NCBI RefSeq assembly: GCF_001613505.1
Contig: NZ_BDCM01000007.1
Span: 1-64,000, forward strand
From: Nocardia mikamii NBRC 108933
GTDB taxonomy: Bacteria > Actinomycetota > Actinomycetes > Mycobacteriales > Mycobacteriaceae
Direction: 5' to 3'
DNA length: 64,000 bases
Part shown: positions 43,328 through 51,483 of the stretch, in pieces
Layout of the letters: each line of letters opens with the position of its first letter
Position numbering within the stretch: position 1 is the first letter of the stretch
Notes under the pieces: generated by a model
Seen by the model: the letters and a program-made list of their open reading frames with translations, nothing else
The model's database searches: none
What the model was told of the DNA's origin: nothing
Program-made: the position numbers and the translations under genes

Positions 43328-44614
43328 ATGAGCAGTAACCCGTCAGGCTCGGATTCCTCGGGTCCGTCCGGCTCCAGTCCCGTCGAGTACGACGACTCCC
43401 TGCACTACCCGGAATCGGCGTACTCGGCCTCGTTGGAGGACGCTTCACTGGCGGACTCGGAATCCTTGATCTACCGGCTCCACGAATCCGGCGCGCCCTT
43501 GCACATCGTGATGGTCGCACCGCCGTACTTCGAAGTGCCGCCTGCCGGTTACGGCGGCGTCGAAGCCGTGGTGGCTCAACTGGCGGACGCACTGGTAGCG
43601 CGTGGGCACAAGGTGACCCTGCTGGGCGCCGGCCGCTCCGGGACTACCGCCCGGTTCATCCGGGTATGGGACGACATCCTCGCCGATCGCCTCGGCGATC
43701 CGTTCCCGGAGGTGCTCAACGCGCTCAAGGTTCGGCGCATCATCACCGAACTGGCGCAGACCGAACGGATCGATGTCGTCCACGACCACACCTTCGCGGG
43801 GCCGCTGAACGCTCCGATGTACACCGCCCTCGGCATTCCGACCGTGGTCACGGTGCACGGTCCGGTCGACGGGGAAGCACAGGAGTACTACACCTCGCTG
43901 ACCGATACCGCGCAGTTCGTCGCGATCAGCGATCGGCAGCGCTCACTCGCGGAGAATCTCAACTGGGTCGGCCGCGTCTACAACACGGTCCGCCCGGCCG
44001 AATGGCCGTTCCAGACCCGCAAACAGGACTTCGGCCTGTTCCTGGGGCGCTACGCCCCGTACAAGGGTCCCGATCTGGCCCTGCACGCCGCGCACGAGGC
44101 GGGGATCCCGCTGGTGCTGGCGGCGAAGATGAACGAGCCTCCGGAGAAGGCCTACTTCGAAAACGCGGTGCGGCCGCTGCTGCGCGACACCGATTTCGTC
44201 TTCGGTGAGGCCGATCAGATCGCGAAACGGCTGCTGCTCGCCTCGGCGCGCTGCCTGCTGTTCCCGATCCGCTGGGAGGAGCCGTTCGGCATCGTGATGA
44301 TCGAGGCGATGGCCTGCGGCACCCCGGTGGTGGCTCTGCGCGGCGGCGCGGTCGAAGAGGTCGTCGACCACGGGGTCACGGGCATCATCTGCGACGATCC
44401 CGCCGAACTGCCCGCGGCCATCGCCGCGGCCGAGGAGATCGACCCGGCCGCCTGCCGGCGCCGGGTGGTGGAGAAGTTCTCCGTCGACCAATTGGGCGCC
44501 GGATACGAATCCGCCTACTACGCGGCGATCGACAAACTCGCCGGTGTCCCGGTACCCGTCGCATCCGACGGTGTTCCCCTGATCCGCCCGCTCTCGGCCG
44601 TCGGAAACGGCTGA
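43328..44614 (+). CDS. Family 4-type glycosyltransferase
   Basis: 428 residues, GT-B fold. The acceptor half has VMVAPPYFEVPPAGYGGVEA and HDHTFAGPLNAP; the donor half has FLGRYAPYKGPDLAL and the E-x7-E motif EPFGIVMIEAMACGTPVVA, which binds the nucleotide sugar. The first 50 residues are Ser/Asp-rich and disordered. GAGGAGG is 8 nt before ATG 43328. Relatives are annotated as mannosyl- or glucosyltransferases for glycolipids. Monocistronic, ended by a strong hairpin. Confidence 0.93.
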   Translation: MSSNPSGSDSSGPSGSSPVEYDDSLHYPESAYSASLEDASLADSESLIYRLHESGAPLHIVMVAPPYFEVPPAGYGGVEAVVAQLADALVARGHKVTLLGAGRSGTTARFIRVWDDILADRLGDPFPEVLNALKVRRIITELAQTERIDVVHDHTFAGPLNAPMYTALGIPTVVTVHGPVDGEAQEYYTSLTDTAQFVAISDRQRSLAENLNWVGRVYNTVRPAEWPFQTRKQDFGLFLGRYAPYKGPDLALHAAHEAGIPLVLAAKMNEPPEKAYFENAVRPLLRDTDFVFGEADQIAKRLLLASARCLLFPIRWEEPFGIVMIEAMACGTPVVALRGGAVEEVVDHGVTGIICDDPAELPAAIAAAEEIDPAACRRRVVEKFSVDQLGAGYESAYYAAIDKLAGVPVPVASDGVPLIRPLSAVGNG

Positions 44615-44630
44615 TTCGCAGGCGAATCCA

Positions 44631-44668
44631 CCCGCATCCGGTCCGCGTCTCGCACGACCGGATGCGGG
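44631..44668. terminator. Bidirectional hairpin terminator
   Basis: CCCGCATCCGGTC (44631-44643), 12-nt loop, GACCGGATGCGGG (44656-44668): a perfect 13-bp stem between the convergent glycosyltransferase and MarR genes. Confidence 0.85.
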
Positions 44669-44697
44669 CGTCCTCGCCGACCGAGCAGCTGCGGGCA

Positions 44698-45249
44698 TCA
44701 GCGGGGCAAGCCGCCGAAGCGCCCTTCCCACCGCACCAGCACATCGGCCAGGATGCGGGCGAGTTCGCGCTGGTCGTCGTCCGGTAGTCCGGACAGCAAT
44801 CCCGCCTCGTAGGCCAGCTGTCGCGGCATCAGCCGATCGATCAGCGCACGGCCGTCCGCGCTCAGCGCGATATGGGAGACCCGCCGGTCCCTGGTATCGG
44901 CCCGCCGGCCGACGAGCCCGCGCTCTTCCAATCCCCGCAGCCGTTTGGTGACAGCCGCGGGCGAGGCGAACGTTTCGCGTGCCAGCCGGCCCGGCGTGAG
45001 TTCACCGCCGACGCGCCGCAGCGCCAGCAGAATGTCGAATTCCGGTCGGGCCAGGTCCTCGTCGCCGAGTGGTGCGTCGGCGACCTGTTGCAGCAGCGCC
45101 GCACAGCGAGTGATACGGCCGATCACCGCGATCGGACTCAGATCGAGCTCGGGCGCGGCCCGCGCCCACTGCCGCATCACCTCGGCGACGGCATCGTCTG
45201 CGATGTCGGCGACGGCGCCGCGCGTTCCGGCCGGAGTCCGCGCGGTCAT
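44698..45249 (-). CDS. MarR family transcriptional regulator
   Basis: 183 residues. The winged helix reads GRLARETFASPAAVTKRLRG, with the wing ADTRDRRVSHIALSADG containing the D-R-R motif. The N-terminal helices begin near DLSPIAVIGRITRC. The ATG overlaps the FUSC exporter stop by four bases, so it is co-translated with the exporter and probably represses it, being released by an aromatic acid or drug. Typical for MarR-controlled efflux. Confidence 0.93.
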   Translation of the reverse strand: MTARTPAGTRGAVADIADDAVAEVMRQWARAAPELDLSPIAVIGRITRCAALLQQVADAPLGDEDLARPEFDILLALRRVGGELTPGRLARETFASPAAVTKRLRGLEERGLVGRRADTRDRRVSHIALSADGRALIDRLMPRQLAYEAGLLSGLPDDDQRELARILADVLVRWEGRFGGLPR

Positions 45250-47018
45250 CACGACACCGCCGCGAGGGTCCGGACCGGCAACCGATCCAGCAGCTGATGT
45301 CCGGTGCGTTCCGCGGCGACGATGCGTTCGTCGGGAAGCGGCGCCCTCCACCACTCCCCCGCGGCGGTGTCGGCGCAGGTGCGCACCTCGATCAGGGCGG
45401 CCGCGAGCCGAGCCCGGTCGGCGGGGCCGCCGGTACCGGAGTCCACCGCCCGGCGGGCGCGGCCGATCGCGGCATCGAGTTCGCCGAGCGCCGCCGCCAC
45501 CCGGTCGGTGACCCGGCGATTGGGTACGGCGAAGCAGATCAGCACGGCGATCACGGCACCCACGCAGGTGTCGAGCCAGCGATCGAGTCCGAGTTCGGAG
45601 GCCGGTCGCGGCGTGGCGAACTCCACCATCGCCAGGGCCATCGGTGTGATGAACACCGAAGCGATCCAATAGTTCCGGGAGATGGTGGCCTCGACGACGA
45701 CCTGACAGACCAGAGCCATCACCACCAGCGCGACGGCGCTGTGCGCCCACGGCGCCACCGCTGTGAACAGCGCGACGCCCACCAGATTGCCCAGCACGCG
45801 TTGCACAGTACGCTGCCACGACTGCGCGGTGTTGGCGACGATCAGAACGGCGGCGGTCATCACCGCCCAGTACGGGCGATTCACGCCCAGCGCCAACGAG
45901 ATCCAGCCCGCGGCCGCGGAACCGAGGGTGACGCGGGCGGCGAGCGGCAGTCCGGCGGCGCCGGGCAGGAAGGCACGGCCCACGCGCCGAACCGCCGCAC
46001 CGCGGGCGCCACCGGTTCGGCCGAGGCCGATACCACGAATCTCGGACTCTTCGGCAGCGGCGCAATGGATCCGGGGTATCTCGCGGCCACGGCGCAGGGT
46101 GCGGGCGTATTGCTCGAGGGTGCCGGCGCCGGACTCGGCCTCGATTCGGGTTCGCTCCCGTGTCGTGAAATCCGTTTCCGCCCCGGAACTTCCGGCATCG
46201 GAGGGATACCGGGCCAACCCGGAATCGGCGGGCCTGGTTGTCGCGGCGAGGGTTTCGGCGCGGGCCAGCAGACCGGCCAGCGCGGTGCGTTGTGCCGCGG
46301 TGCGGGCGGTCGCGGGCACCCGGGTCAGCGCGGTCCATCCGGCCTGCACGGCGACCGCCGCGTCGTGCCGGGCACGCGGTACTCCGGCATCGCCGAGCGG
46401 CACCCGCAGCAGCCGAGCGGTCGATTCGAGGGCGCGCGCCACGGCGAGACGCTGTGGCCCGTGCGGGCGGATCAGCGCCGGGGCCATACAGACACACCAC
46501 GCCAGGACGCCGCCCAGCAGGATCAGGGCGAGGTGGCCGGGAAGTTGCCCGGCACGCTGCGGGATGAAGGCCGCGCTGGAGACCACGAAGGTGAAGATGA
46601 TGTTGCCGGGCGGCCCCATCCGGGAGGCATCGCACACCAGCTTGTACAGCCCGGCGAGCACCGCGATCACCAGGACCCGCGCCGCCGCGGATTCGATCAG
46701 CGCCGACGCGGTCAACGCGACGGCGGTGCCGGCGAACATCCCGAGCACCACCCAGGCCAGCGTGCGGCCGCGGGCGGCATACGGCAGGCCGTGCCCGTAC
46801 AGGGCGCACAGACCGCCGGCGCTGGTGTAGAAGGCCAGCTGCACCTGCCCGGTGGCCAGCAGCACGACCTCCGGCCCGCCGATGGCGATCACCGCGCACA
46901 GCGCCGCCTGATACCAGGTGTCGGCGACCGGGCGCATCCGGAACACGCCTCGCAGCGACAGCATCCGCAGGGTGGTACGGAGACCGGCAGCCGAGGAGGA
47001 GGGAGCACGATGCGACAC
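45249..47018 (-). CDS. FUSC family aromatic acid exporter-like protein
   Basis: 589 residues: an N-terminal block of about six membrane helices (ALCAVIAIGGPEVVLLATGQ to LILLGGVLAWCVCMAPALI), a soluble middle part, and a second block (AARVTLGSAAAGWISLALGV, NRPYWAVMTAAVLIV). N-R-P-Y-W is the FUSC signature seen in AaeB-like exporters of p-hydroxybenzoate. GTG 47018 has no ribosome site and the mRNA may be leaderless. Coupled to MarR downstream. Substrates unknown. Confidence 0.88.
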   Translation of the reverse strand: MSHRAPSSSAAGLRTTLRMLSLRGVFRMRPVADTWYQAALCAVIAIGGPEVVLLATGQVQLAFYTSAGGLCALYGHGLPYAARGRTLAWVVLGMFAGTAVALTASALIESAAARVLVIAVLAGLYKLVCDASRMGPPGNIIFTFVVSSAAFIPQRAGQLPGHLALILLGGVLAWCVCMAPALIRPHGPQRLAVARALESTARLLRVPLGDAGVPRARHDAAVAVQAGWTALTRVPATARTAAQRTALAGLLARAETLAATTRPADSGLARYPSDAGSSGAETDFTTRERTRIEAESGAGTLEQYARTLRRGREIPRIHCAAAEESEIRGIGLGRTGGARGAAVRRVGRAFLPGAAGLPLAARVTLGSAAAGWISLALGVNRPYWAVMTAAVLIVANTAQSWQRTVQRVLGNLVGVALFTAVAPWAHSAVALVVMALVCQVVVEATISRNYWIASVFITPMALAMVEFATPRPASELGLDRWLDTCVGAVIAVLICFAVPNRRVTDRVAAALGELDAAIGRARRAVDSGTGGPADRARLAAALIEVRTCADTAAGEWWRAPLPDERIVAAERTGHQLLDRLPVRTLAAVS

Positions 47019-47381
47019 CCGATAAGGTTAACAGGTATTTTACTAGGAAACTATATGACAGGCAGCACTCACTCCGGGAGTGCGGGCGACCAAGGGAACA
47101 TGGACGGACCCGATCGCCCGCCGGGATGGACGCGGACGGCGGCGGCCCGGATTCCCGGCGGAGCCGCTGTGGAAGCCGGAGGGGCACCGGGTGGTTTCCC
47201 GGCGAGCGGCCCCCACGCCACCCAGCGCAATTCTTCGGCATTCGGTCGCCATATTGCGAATGCAGAATGTGGACGGCGAAAAAGGCCGCAGCGAGTTATC
47301 CGGAACACGGTGCCACACATTGTTCCGGGCACCGGAAATCACGGATTCCCGAAATCCGAATACGGGTCAGGACACGATTCG
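47019..47381. other. Intergenic region with the FUSC promoter
   Basis: 363 bases between FUSC and AraC. The stretch 47019-47060 is AT-rich (for example TTTTACTAGGAAACTATATG on the plus strand) and probably contains the promoter and MarR site. Small frames on both strands further on lack ribosome sites and recognisable protein features. Confidence 0.45.
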
Positions 47382-48419
47382 CTATCGATTTCGAGTCAGC
47401 GACTGGCGGTATGCCCGCGGCGACATCCCCATCCACCGGGTGAAGGCATGAGTGAAATTGGCCGTTTCCGCATATCCGAGCCGGCGGGCCACATCCTCGA
47501 CCGTCGAGCCGGCGCGCAGCAGTTCCGCCGCGGTGCTCTCCCGCACGGTGTTGAGCAGTCCGCGGAAGCTCGCGCCCTCGGCGGCGAGCTGGCGGCGCAG
47601 CGTTCGGACGTTGATGTGCAGCTCAGCGGCTACCTCGGCCATCGACGGCACCGAACCCGGTTCGCGCAGCAGGCGCTCGCGCACCAGCGTCGACAACTTC
47701 CAGCCGCCGTCCAGTAGCACCTGCAGCGCCTCACGGCACTGCCGTTCGATCAGGTTCGCGGTATGCGAATCGGCATGTGGCATGCGCAGATCCAGGAACG
47801 AACGCGGCAAGACCAAAGCGGTCCGCGGACAGTCGCTGAGGACGTTGTCGACCGAGGCGAACTCGGCCAGCGCGGCGGCCCGATCGGCACCCAGTTCCAG
47901 TTCCAGGCGTACGGCGGGGATGGTCACATCGAGCGCCCGCTCCGCCACGAAGATCAACGCCACCTCGCGTTCGACGAAGTATCCGCGCAGGTCCGCGGGT
48001 ATCGCCGAGCCGTCGGCAACCAGCGCGACCTCGTCGCCGCCGGACTCCTCCAGGTGATAGCGCGCCGCCACCGAGACCAGATCCTGGTAACGGACCGCGA
48101 TGTTCAGCACATCGCGCATGGTCGCGCTGGCCAGGGCCGCGAGGCCGACCAGACCGGCCTTGCCGAGGGATGCCTGGGCGGCGGTCTGCACGCCGAGACC
48201 GGGCCGGTCGCCGACCGCGCGAATCAGATTGCGCGCGACCGCGAATTCTTGATCCGGCCAAATTCGCACCTGTTCATCGGCCAGATCCGCGGGTTCGATT
48301 CCGGTGCCCGCCAATAACAGCGGTTCGTCCAATCCATGCGCGACCCCGACACTCACCATCATGCGCACACTGACGCTGCCGTGCGGCAACACATCGGACG
48401 GCGTACCGATCCCAACCAC
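47382..48419 (-). CDS. AraC family transcriptional regulator
   Basis: 345 residues. Arabinose-binding-like N-terminal domain (MVSVGVAHGLDEPLLLAGTG) and a C-terminal AraC helix-turn-helix (MAEVAAELHINVRTLRRQLA; VEDVARRLGYAETANFTHAF) ending in RWMGMSPRAYRQSL. GTG 48419 gives the longest version; ATG 48362 would begin at MVSVGV and is equally possible. No clear target gene, though the FUSC exporter follows on the same strand. Confidence 0.9.
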   Translation of the reverse strand: MVGIGTPSDVLPHGSVSVRMMVSVGVAHGLDEPLLLAGTGIEPADLADEQVRIWPDQEFAVARNLIRAVGDRPGLGVQTAAQASLGKAGLVGLAALASATMRDVLNIAVRYQDLVSVAARYHLEESGGDEVALVADGSAIPADLRGYFVEREVALIFVAERALDVTIPAVRLELELGADRAAALAEFASVDNVLSDCPRTALVLPRSFLDLRMPHADSHTANLIERQCREALQVLLDGGWKLSTLVRERLLREPGSVPSMAEVAAELHINVRTLRRQLAAEGASFRGLLNTVRESTAAELLRAGSTVEDVARRLGYAETANFTHAFTRWMGMSPRAYRQSLTRNR

Positions 48420-48549
48420 AGTCCGAAATTACCAATATTCGGTCCGTTCGGCACATTCCGGCCCCGAAAGCAGGGGCATAACCTCGACAGACCGACATCG
48501 GCACGGGATGGCCGATGGGCAGGCAGGGATCGAGGAGGGCGACTACACC

Positions 48550-48726
48550 GTGGATATGTTCAGCACTTGTTGGATGGAACCGCTCGACCTCACCCCGCAG
48601 AAGGCCCATCAGATCATGCAGATGCACCGGGGCTGCCGCACCGACGAATGCCCGCGCCGGCGCGCCGCGTTGCGAGTGCTGGTCGAGGAAGGCCGGCTGA
48701 TCCCGGATTCCTCACGGGTGCACTGA
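48550..48726 (+). CDS. Small Cys-containing conserved-looking protein (58 aa)
   Basis: 58 residues: FSTCWMEPLDLTPQKAHQIM followed by QMHRGCRTDECPRRRAALRV. Three Cys (one near the N-terminus, two spaced C-x4-C), then a basic stretch, so a metal or redox role is possible. GAGGAGGG lies 10 nt before GTG 48550; ATG 48556 is an alternative. I have seen similar actinobacterial small proteins without assigned function. Divergent from the AraC gene. Confidence 0.65.
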   Translation: MDMFSTCWMEPLDLTPQKAHQIMQMHRGCRTDECPRRRAALRVLVEEGRLIPDSSRVH

Positions 48727-48746
48727 CGACGGACCAGCGGTGGTCG

Positions 48747-49340
48747 CTAGTGCGCCCAGCGATCGGTCCAGCCACGCGCGATCCGGCGCGCCCGGGCAGG
48801 CGGCATGCGATCGGGTTCGGTGAGGACCGCGAGCGTCAGCCCGTCGAGCAGCGCCAGCAGTTCCGCTGCGGCATCACCGGATTCGGTGGCACGTTCCGGA
48901 TGCACCGCGACCAGCGCCCGGGCGATCAGATCCTCCGTGCGCTGCCACTGGGCGCGATGCAGCGCCGCGATCTCGGGGTCGTGGGCGGCGCGCGCGACCA
49001 GCGCGAACCACACCCGGGCGAGGCGATCCTCGCTGTCGGGGGCGATGAGCAGGTCGACGAGGCGGGACAAACGCTGCGCCGGCGGGAGTTGCGTCACCGC
49101 CGCCGCATCGAAACGGTGGGCCGCATCGTCCCGCACGTACTCCCAAACCCGTTGCAGGAGTTCGTTTTTCGTCGCAAAGTAGTACTGCACCGTACCGATC
49201 GACACCTCGGCGCGCGCGGCCAGCGTGCGGATGCTGACGCCCTCGATACCGTCCTCGGCGATGACATCGGCCAGCCGGTCGAGCAGGTGGCCACGACGGT
49301 CCGTCGCGGTTCCGTCCGCCCCGGTCCGCTCAACGCCCAC
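48747..49340 (-). CDS. TetR family transcriptional regulator
   Basis: 197 residues. Helix-turn-helix near residues 30-50 (SIRTLAARAEVSIGTVQYYF), then a ligand domain (RLSRLVDLLIAPDSEDRLAR, LLALLDGLTLAVL) with the TetR_C pattern of BetI/AcrR-like proteins. GTG 49340 has GGAGAGGAG about 8 nt upstream. It overlaps the membrane gene before it by 11 bases and is the third gene of its operon. The likely operators are the three tandem repeats at 50082-50142. Confidence 0.92.
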   Translation of the reverse strand: MGVERTGADGTATDRRGHLLDRLADVIAEDGIEGVSIRTLAARAEVSIGTVQYYFATKNELLQRVWEYVRDDAAHRFDAAAVTQLPPAQRLSRLVDLLIAPDSEDRLARVWFALVARAAHDPEIAALHRAQWQRTEDLIARALVAVHPERATESGDAAAELLALLDGLTLAVLTEPDRMPPARARRIARGWTDRWAH

Positions 49341-49761
49341 CGCGTCGACTCCTCTCCCGCTGATCGCGAGCCCGATAGTAGCGCCACGCCCGCGCTCCCA
49401 CTCGACGCGCCAGCACCCCCGGTTCCCGGCGGCCGTCGCCCCGGCAGGTCCGCTCCACGACGGCCGCGAAGAACAGCAGCAGCACTCCGGCACCGCCCAG
49501 ACCGAAGTAGACGGTGTCGCCGAGCAGGGTGACGAGCATGCGGGCCGATTCGTGCTCCGGCCCCGGCAGGGCGGGCAGGACAGCGTCGAGTTGCACCAGG
49601 CGTACGCCCTCGGCAACCAGCCACACCACCGCCGCCGCGGCCAGCGACCATCCGGCGATGCGATAGCTGCGCGCCAATCGGGACGCGGCCACCAGCGAAA
49701 CCCCTGCCAGCACAACCATTGCCAGTTCCCCGGCGCCGAACACCACCTGCGCGCCGCTCAT
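49330..49761 (-). CDS. Small membrane protein of TetR operon
   Basis: 143 residues. Four hydrophobic segments (GAGELAMVVLAGVSLVAASR, IAGWSLAAAAVVWLVAEGVR, LVTLLGDTVYFGLGGAGVLL and a further one), then a basic tail (RREPGVLARRVGARAWRYYR). No family recognised. It is coupled to the preceding small membrane gene by an ATGA overlap and overlaps the TetR gene by 11 bases. Perhaps a two-component membrane device with the 49758-50066 protein, but its job is unknown. Confidence 0.75.
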   Translation of the reverse strand: MSGAQVVFGAGELAMVVLAGVSLVAASRLARSYRIAGWSLAAAAVVWLVAEGVRLVQLDAVLPALPGPEHESARMLVTLLGDTVYFGLGGAGVLLLFFAAVVERTCRGDGRREPGVLARRVGARAWRYYRARDQRERSRRGGR

Positions 49762-50066
49762 CGCATCTGCTCCGGCCGCGCCGGACGGCGCAGGATGGCG
49801 ACCAGCAACAGCGCCCAGGCCAGCACCAGCAGGAGATTGCGAACGCCGCCGCCGAACTCCATGCGATGCGTCAGGCCCTCGGCGCCACCGGAACCGAACC
49901 ACATCGCCCGGCTCGTGACCAGCCCGACCACCGAACCGATCATTGCCACCACCCCGCCGAGTACCGCACTGCCGAAGGCGCGGCCCAGTCGCCGGCGGTA
50001 GTACAGCACGATCGCCACACCCAGTACCGGCGCGCACAGGCCGAGCAATTCCACGAGACGAAACAC
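49758..50066 (-). CDS. Small membrane protein, first gene of TetR operon
   Basis: 102 residues with three hydrophobic spans (VELLGLCAPVLGVAIVLYYR, AVLGGVVAMIGSVVGLV, RNLLLVLAWALLLVAILRRP). GTG 50066 has a GGGGTGGG stretch as ribosome site. It lies directly behind three tandem TetR-type operators, so is the first regulated gene. No known family. Probably interacts with the next small membrane protein. Confidence 0.75.
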   Translation of the reverse strand: MFRLVELLGLCAPVLGVAIVLYYRRRLGRAFGSAVLGGVVAMIGSVVGLVTSRAMWFGSGGAEGLTHRMEFGGGVRNLLLVLAWALLLVAILRRPARPEQMR

Positions 50067-50081
50067 CGCCGCCCACCCCTT

Positions 50082-50142
50082 TCATACGTTCGTATGAGAC
50101 CTACCATACGAACGTATGAGGCGTCGGTCAATACGACCGTAT
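50082..50142. promoter_or_regulatory. Three tandem TetR-type operators
   Basis: Three inverted repeats of the form CATACG-NN-CGTATG: TCATACG-TT-CGTATGA (50082-50097), CATACG-AA-CGTATG (50105-50118) and ATACG-AC-CGTAT (50131-50142). They sit directly upstream of the operon that ends in a tetR gene. The same core occurs at 16280-16295. Confidence 0.85.
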
Positions 50143-50150
50143 GAGATCGG

Positions 50151-51482
50151 TCAGGGTCTGGCGAAGCTCCATTCGTCGCCGTCTGGCCAGACGACGCGGG
50201 AGCCGTCGCGGCGGCGCATGGTCCCCGACGGGTCGACGATCCAGTCCGCCGGGTCGAAACCCTCACCGCCGGTGGCCGGGTGCTCGACGGCGGTGTGGTC
50301 GCGGCGCATATAGGCGCCGTCCTCACGCGGCGTCCAGACGGCCGGATCGTAGGTGCGCAGCGCGTTGTCCGCCGTGATCACCGCCATCGGGCCGTAGCGA
50401 CGCAGTCGCGAGCCGTCGGAACGGGTGGTCCAGGCCGCGTCGGTCATCGGCTCGGCTTCGTCGGTGCCGGCCCACACGATCTCGGAGGTACCGGGCGCGT
50501 ACAGGTCGCCGCGGTCACCGTGCTGCCAGTACCCGGGCTCGTGCCGCAGCCACGGCCGGTCACCGAGGAGGTCGACGACGGCGTCGAGATCCCGCGGCTC
50601 ACCGAAATGCGCTGTGCCGATGGCTTTTTCCGATCGGCGCAGCATGGATGTGAGACGCGCGCCTGGCCCGGCTTCGATCACGTACCGAACACCGCGCGCC
50701 GCCAGTCCCGCCATCACCACATCCCAGCGCACCGGTGCGCAGATCTGCGCGGACAGCGCGTCGACCGGGTCGGCGTCGGTTCGCCACCGCCCGGACGTGC
50801 CCTCCACCACCGGAATTCGCGGCGGCGTGAATGCGGCGCGAGCCAGTTCGGATCGGAACGCGGCGGCGGCCGGTGCCATGAGCGCGCAATGGAACGGCGC
50901 GCTGACGTCGAGCGCACGGGTGATCGCCCCGCGTTTCTCGGCGAGTTGCCGGGCCCTGCCGACCGCGCCGGTGTGCCCGGAGAGCACCACCTGACTCGCG
51001 CCGTTGTAGTTGGCGACCGCGACGACCTCGGATTGCGCCGCGGCGGTGCAGATCCGGTCGACCTCGTCGGCCGCGAGACCCATCACCGCCACCATCGCGC
51101 CCGCACCCGGCGGCACCGCTTCCTGCATCAGGGCGCCCCGGCGACGCACCAGGCGCACCGCGGTCTCGACGTCGAGGGCGCCGGCACAGACGTGGGCGGT
51201 GATCTCACCGAGGCTGTGCCCGGCCACGACCATCGGATGAACGCCGGTCTCCGACACCAGCACTCGATAGGCGGCCACACTGGTGGCCAGGATCGCGGGC
51301 TGGGCGTATTCGGTCCGGGCCAGCTCCACCGGGTCGCCGCCGAAGCACAACTCGCTCAGGCCGAAGTCGATCGCCGCGTCGGCACGGTCGAATATCTCGC
51401 GCGCGACCGGATAGGCGTCGGCCAGCGCCTTGCCCATGCCGGGGAATTGCGCGCCTTGACCGGGAAATACGAATGCGAGCAT
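50151..51482 (-). CDS. Discrete acyltransferase with C-terminal repeat extension
   Basis: 443 residues. The first 300 are a FabD-like malonyl-CoA:ACP acyltransferase: FVFPGQGAQFPGMG (4-17), nucleophile Ser90 in GHSLGE, and SAPFHCALM with the catalytic His (about 199), the FabD form that prefers malonyl. Residues about 305-443 are an extra tail with three degenerate copies of W-x3-x2-DG-x3-RR (AAWTTRSDGSRLRRYG, AVWTPREDGAYMRRDH, ADWIVDPSGTMRRRDG). It ends the PKS operon and probably supplies malonyl to the module whose own AT is dead. The tail may dock to the PKS. Confidence 0.9.
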   Translation of the reverse strand: MLAFVFPGQGAQFPGMGKALADAYPVAREIFDRADAAIDFGLSELCFGGDPVELARTEYAQPAILATSVAAYRVLVSETGVHPMVVAGHSLGEITAHVCAGALDVETAVRLVRRRGALMQEAVPPGAGAMVAVMGLAADEVDRICTAAAQSEVVAVANYNGASQVVLSGHTGAVGRARQLAEKRGAITRALDVSAPFHCALMAPAAAAFRSELARAAFTPPRIPVVEGTSGRWRTDADPVDALSAQICAPVRWDVVMAGLAARGVRYVIEAGPGARLTSMLRRSEKAIGTAHFGEPRDLDAVVDLLGDRPWLRHEPGYWQHGDRGDLYAPGTSEIVWAGTDEAEPMTDAAWTTRSDGSRLRRYGPMAVITADNALRTYDPAVWTPREDGAYMRRDHTAVEHPATGGEGFDPADWIVDPSGTMRRRDGSRVVWPDGDEWSFARP

Positions 51483-51483
51483 G

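Noticed and set aside
42931..43338. Plus-strand frame before the glycosyltransferase
   Set aside because: Overlaps the ribosome site and start of the glycosyltransferase, no motif, Arg/Pro-rich; treated as leader DNA.
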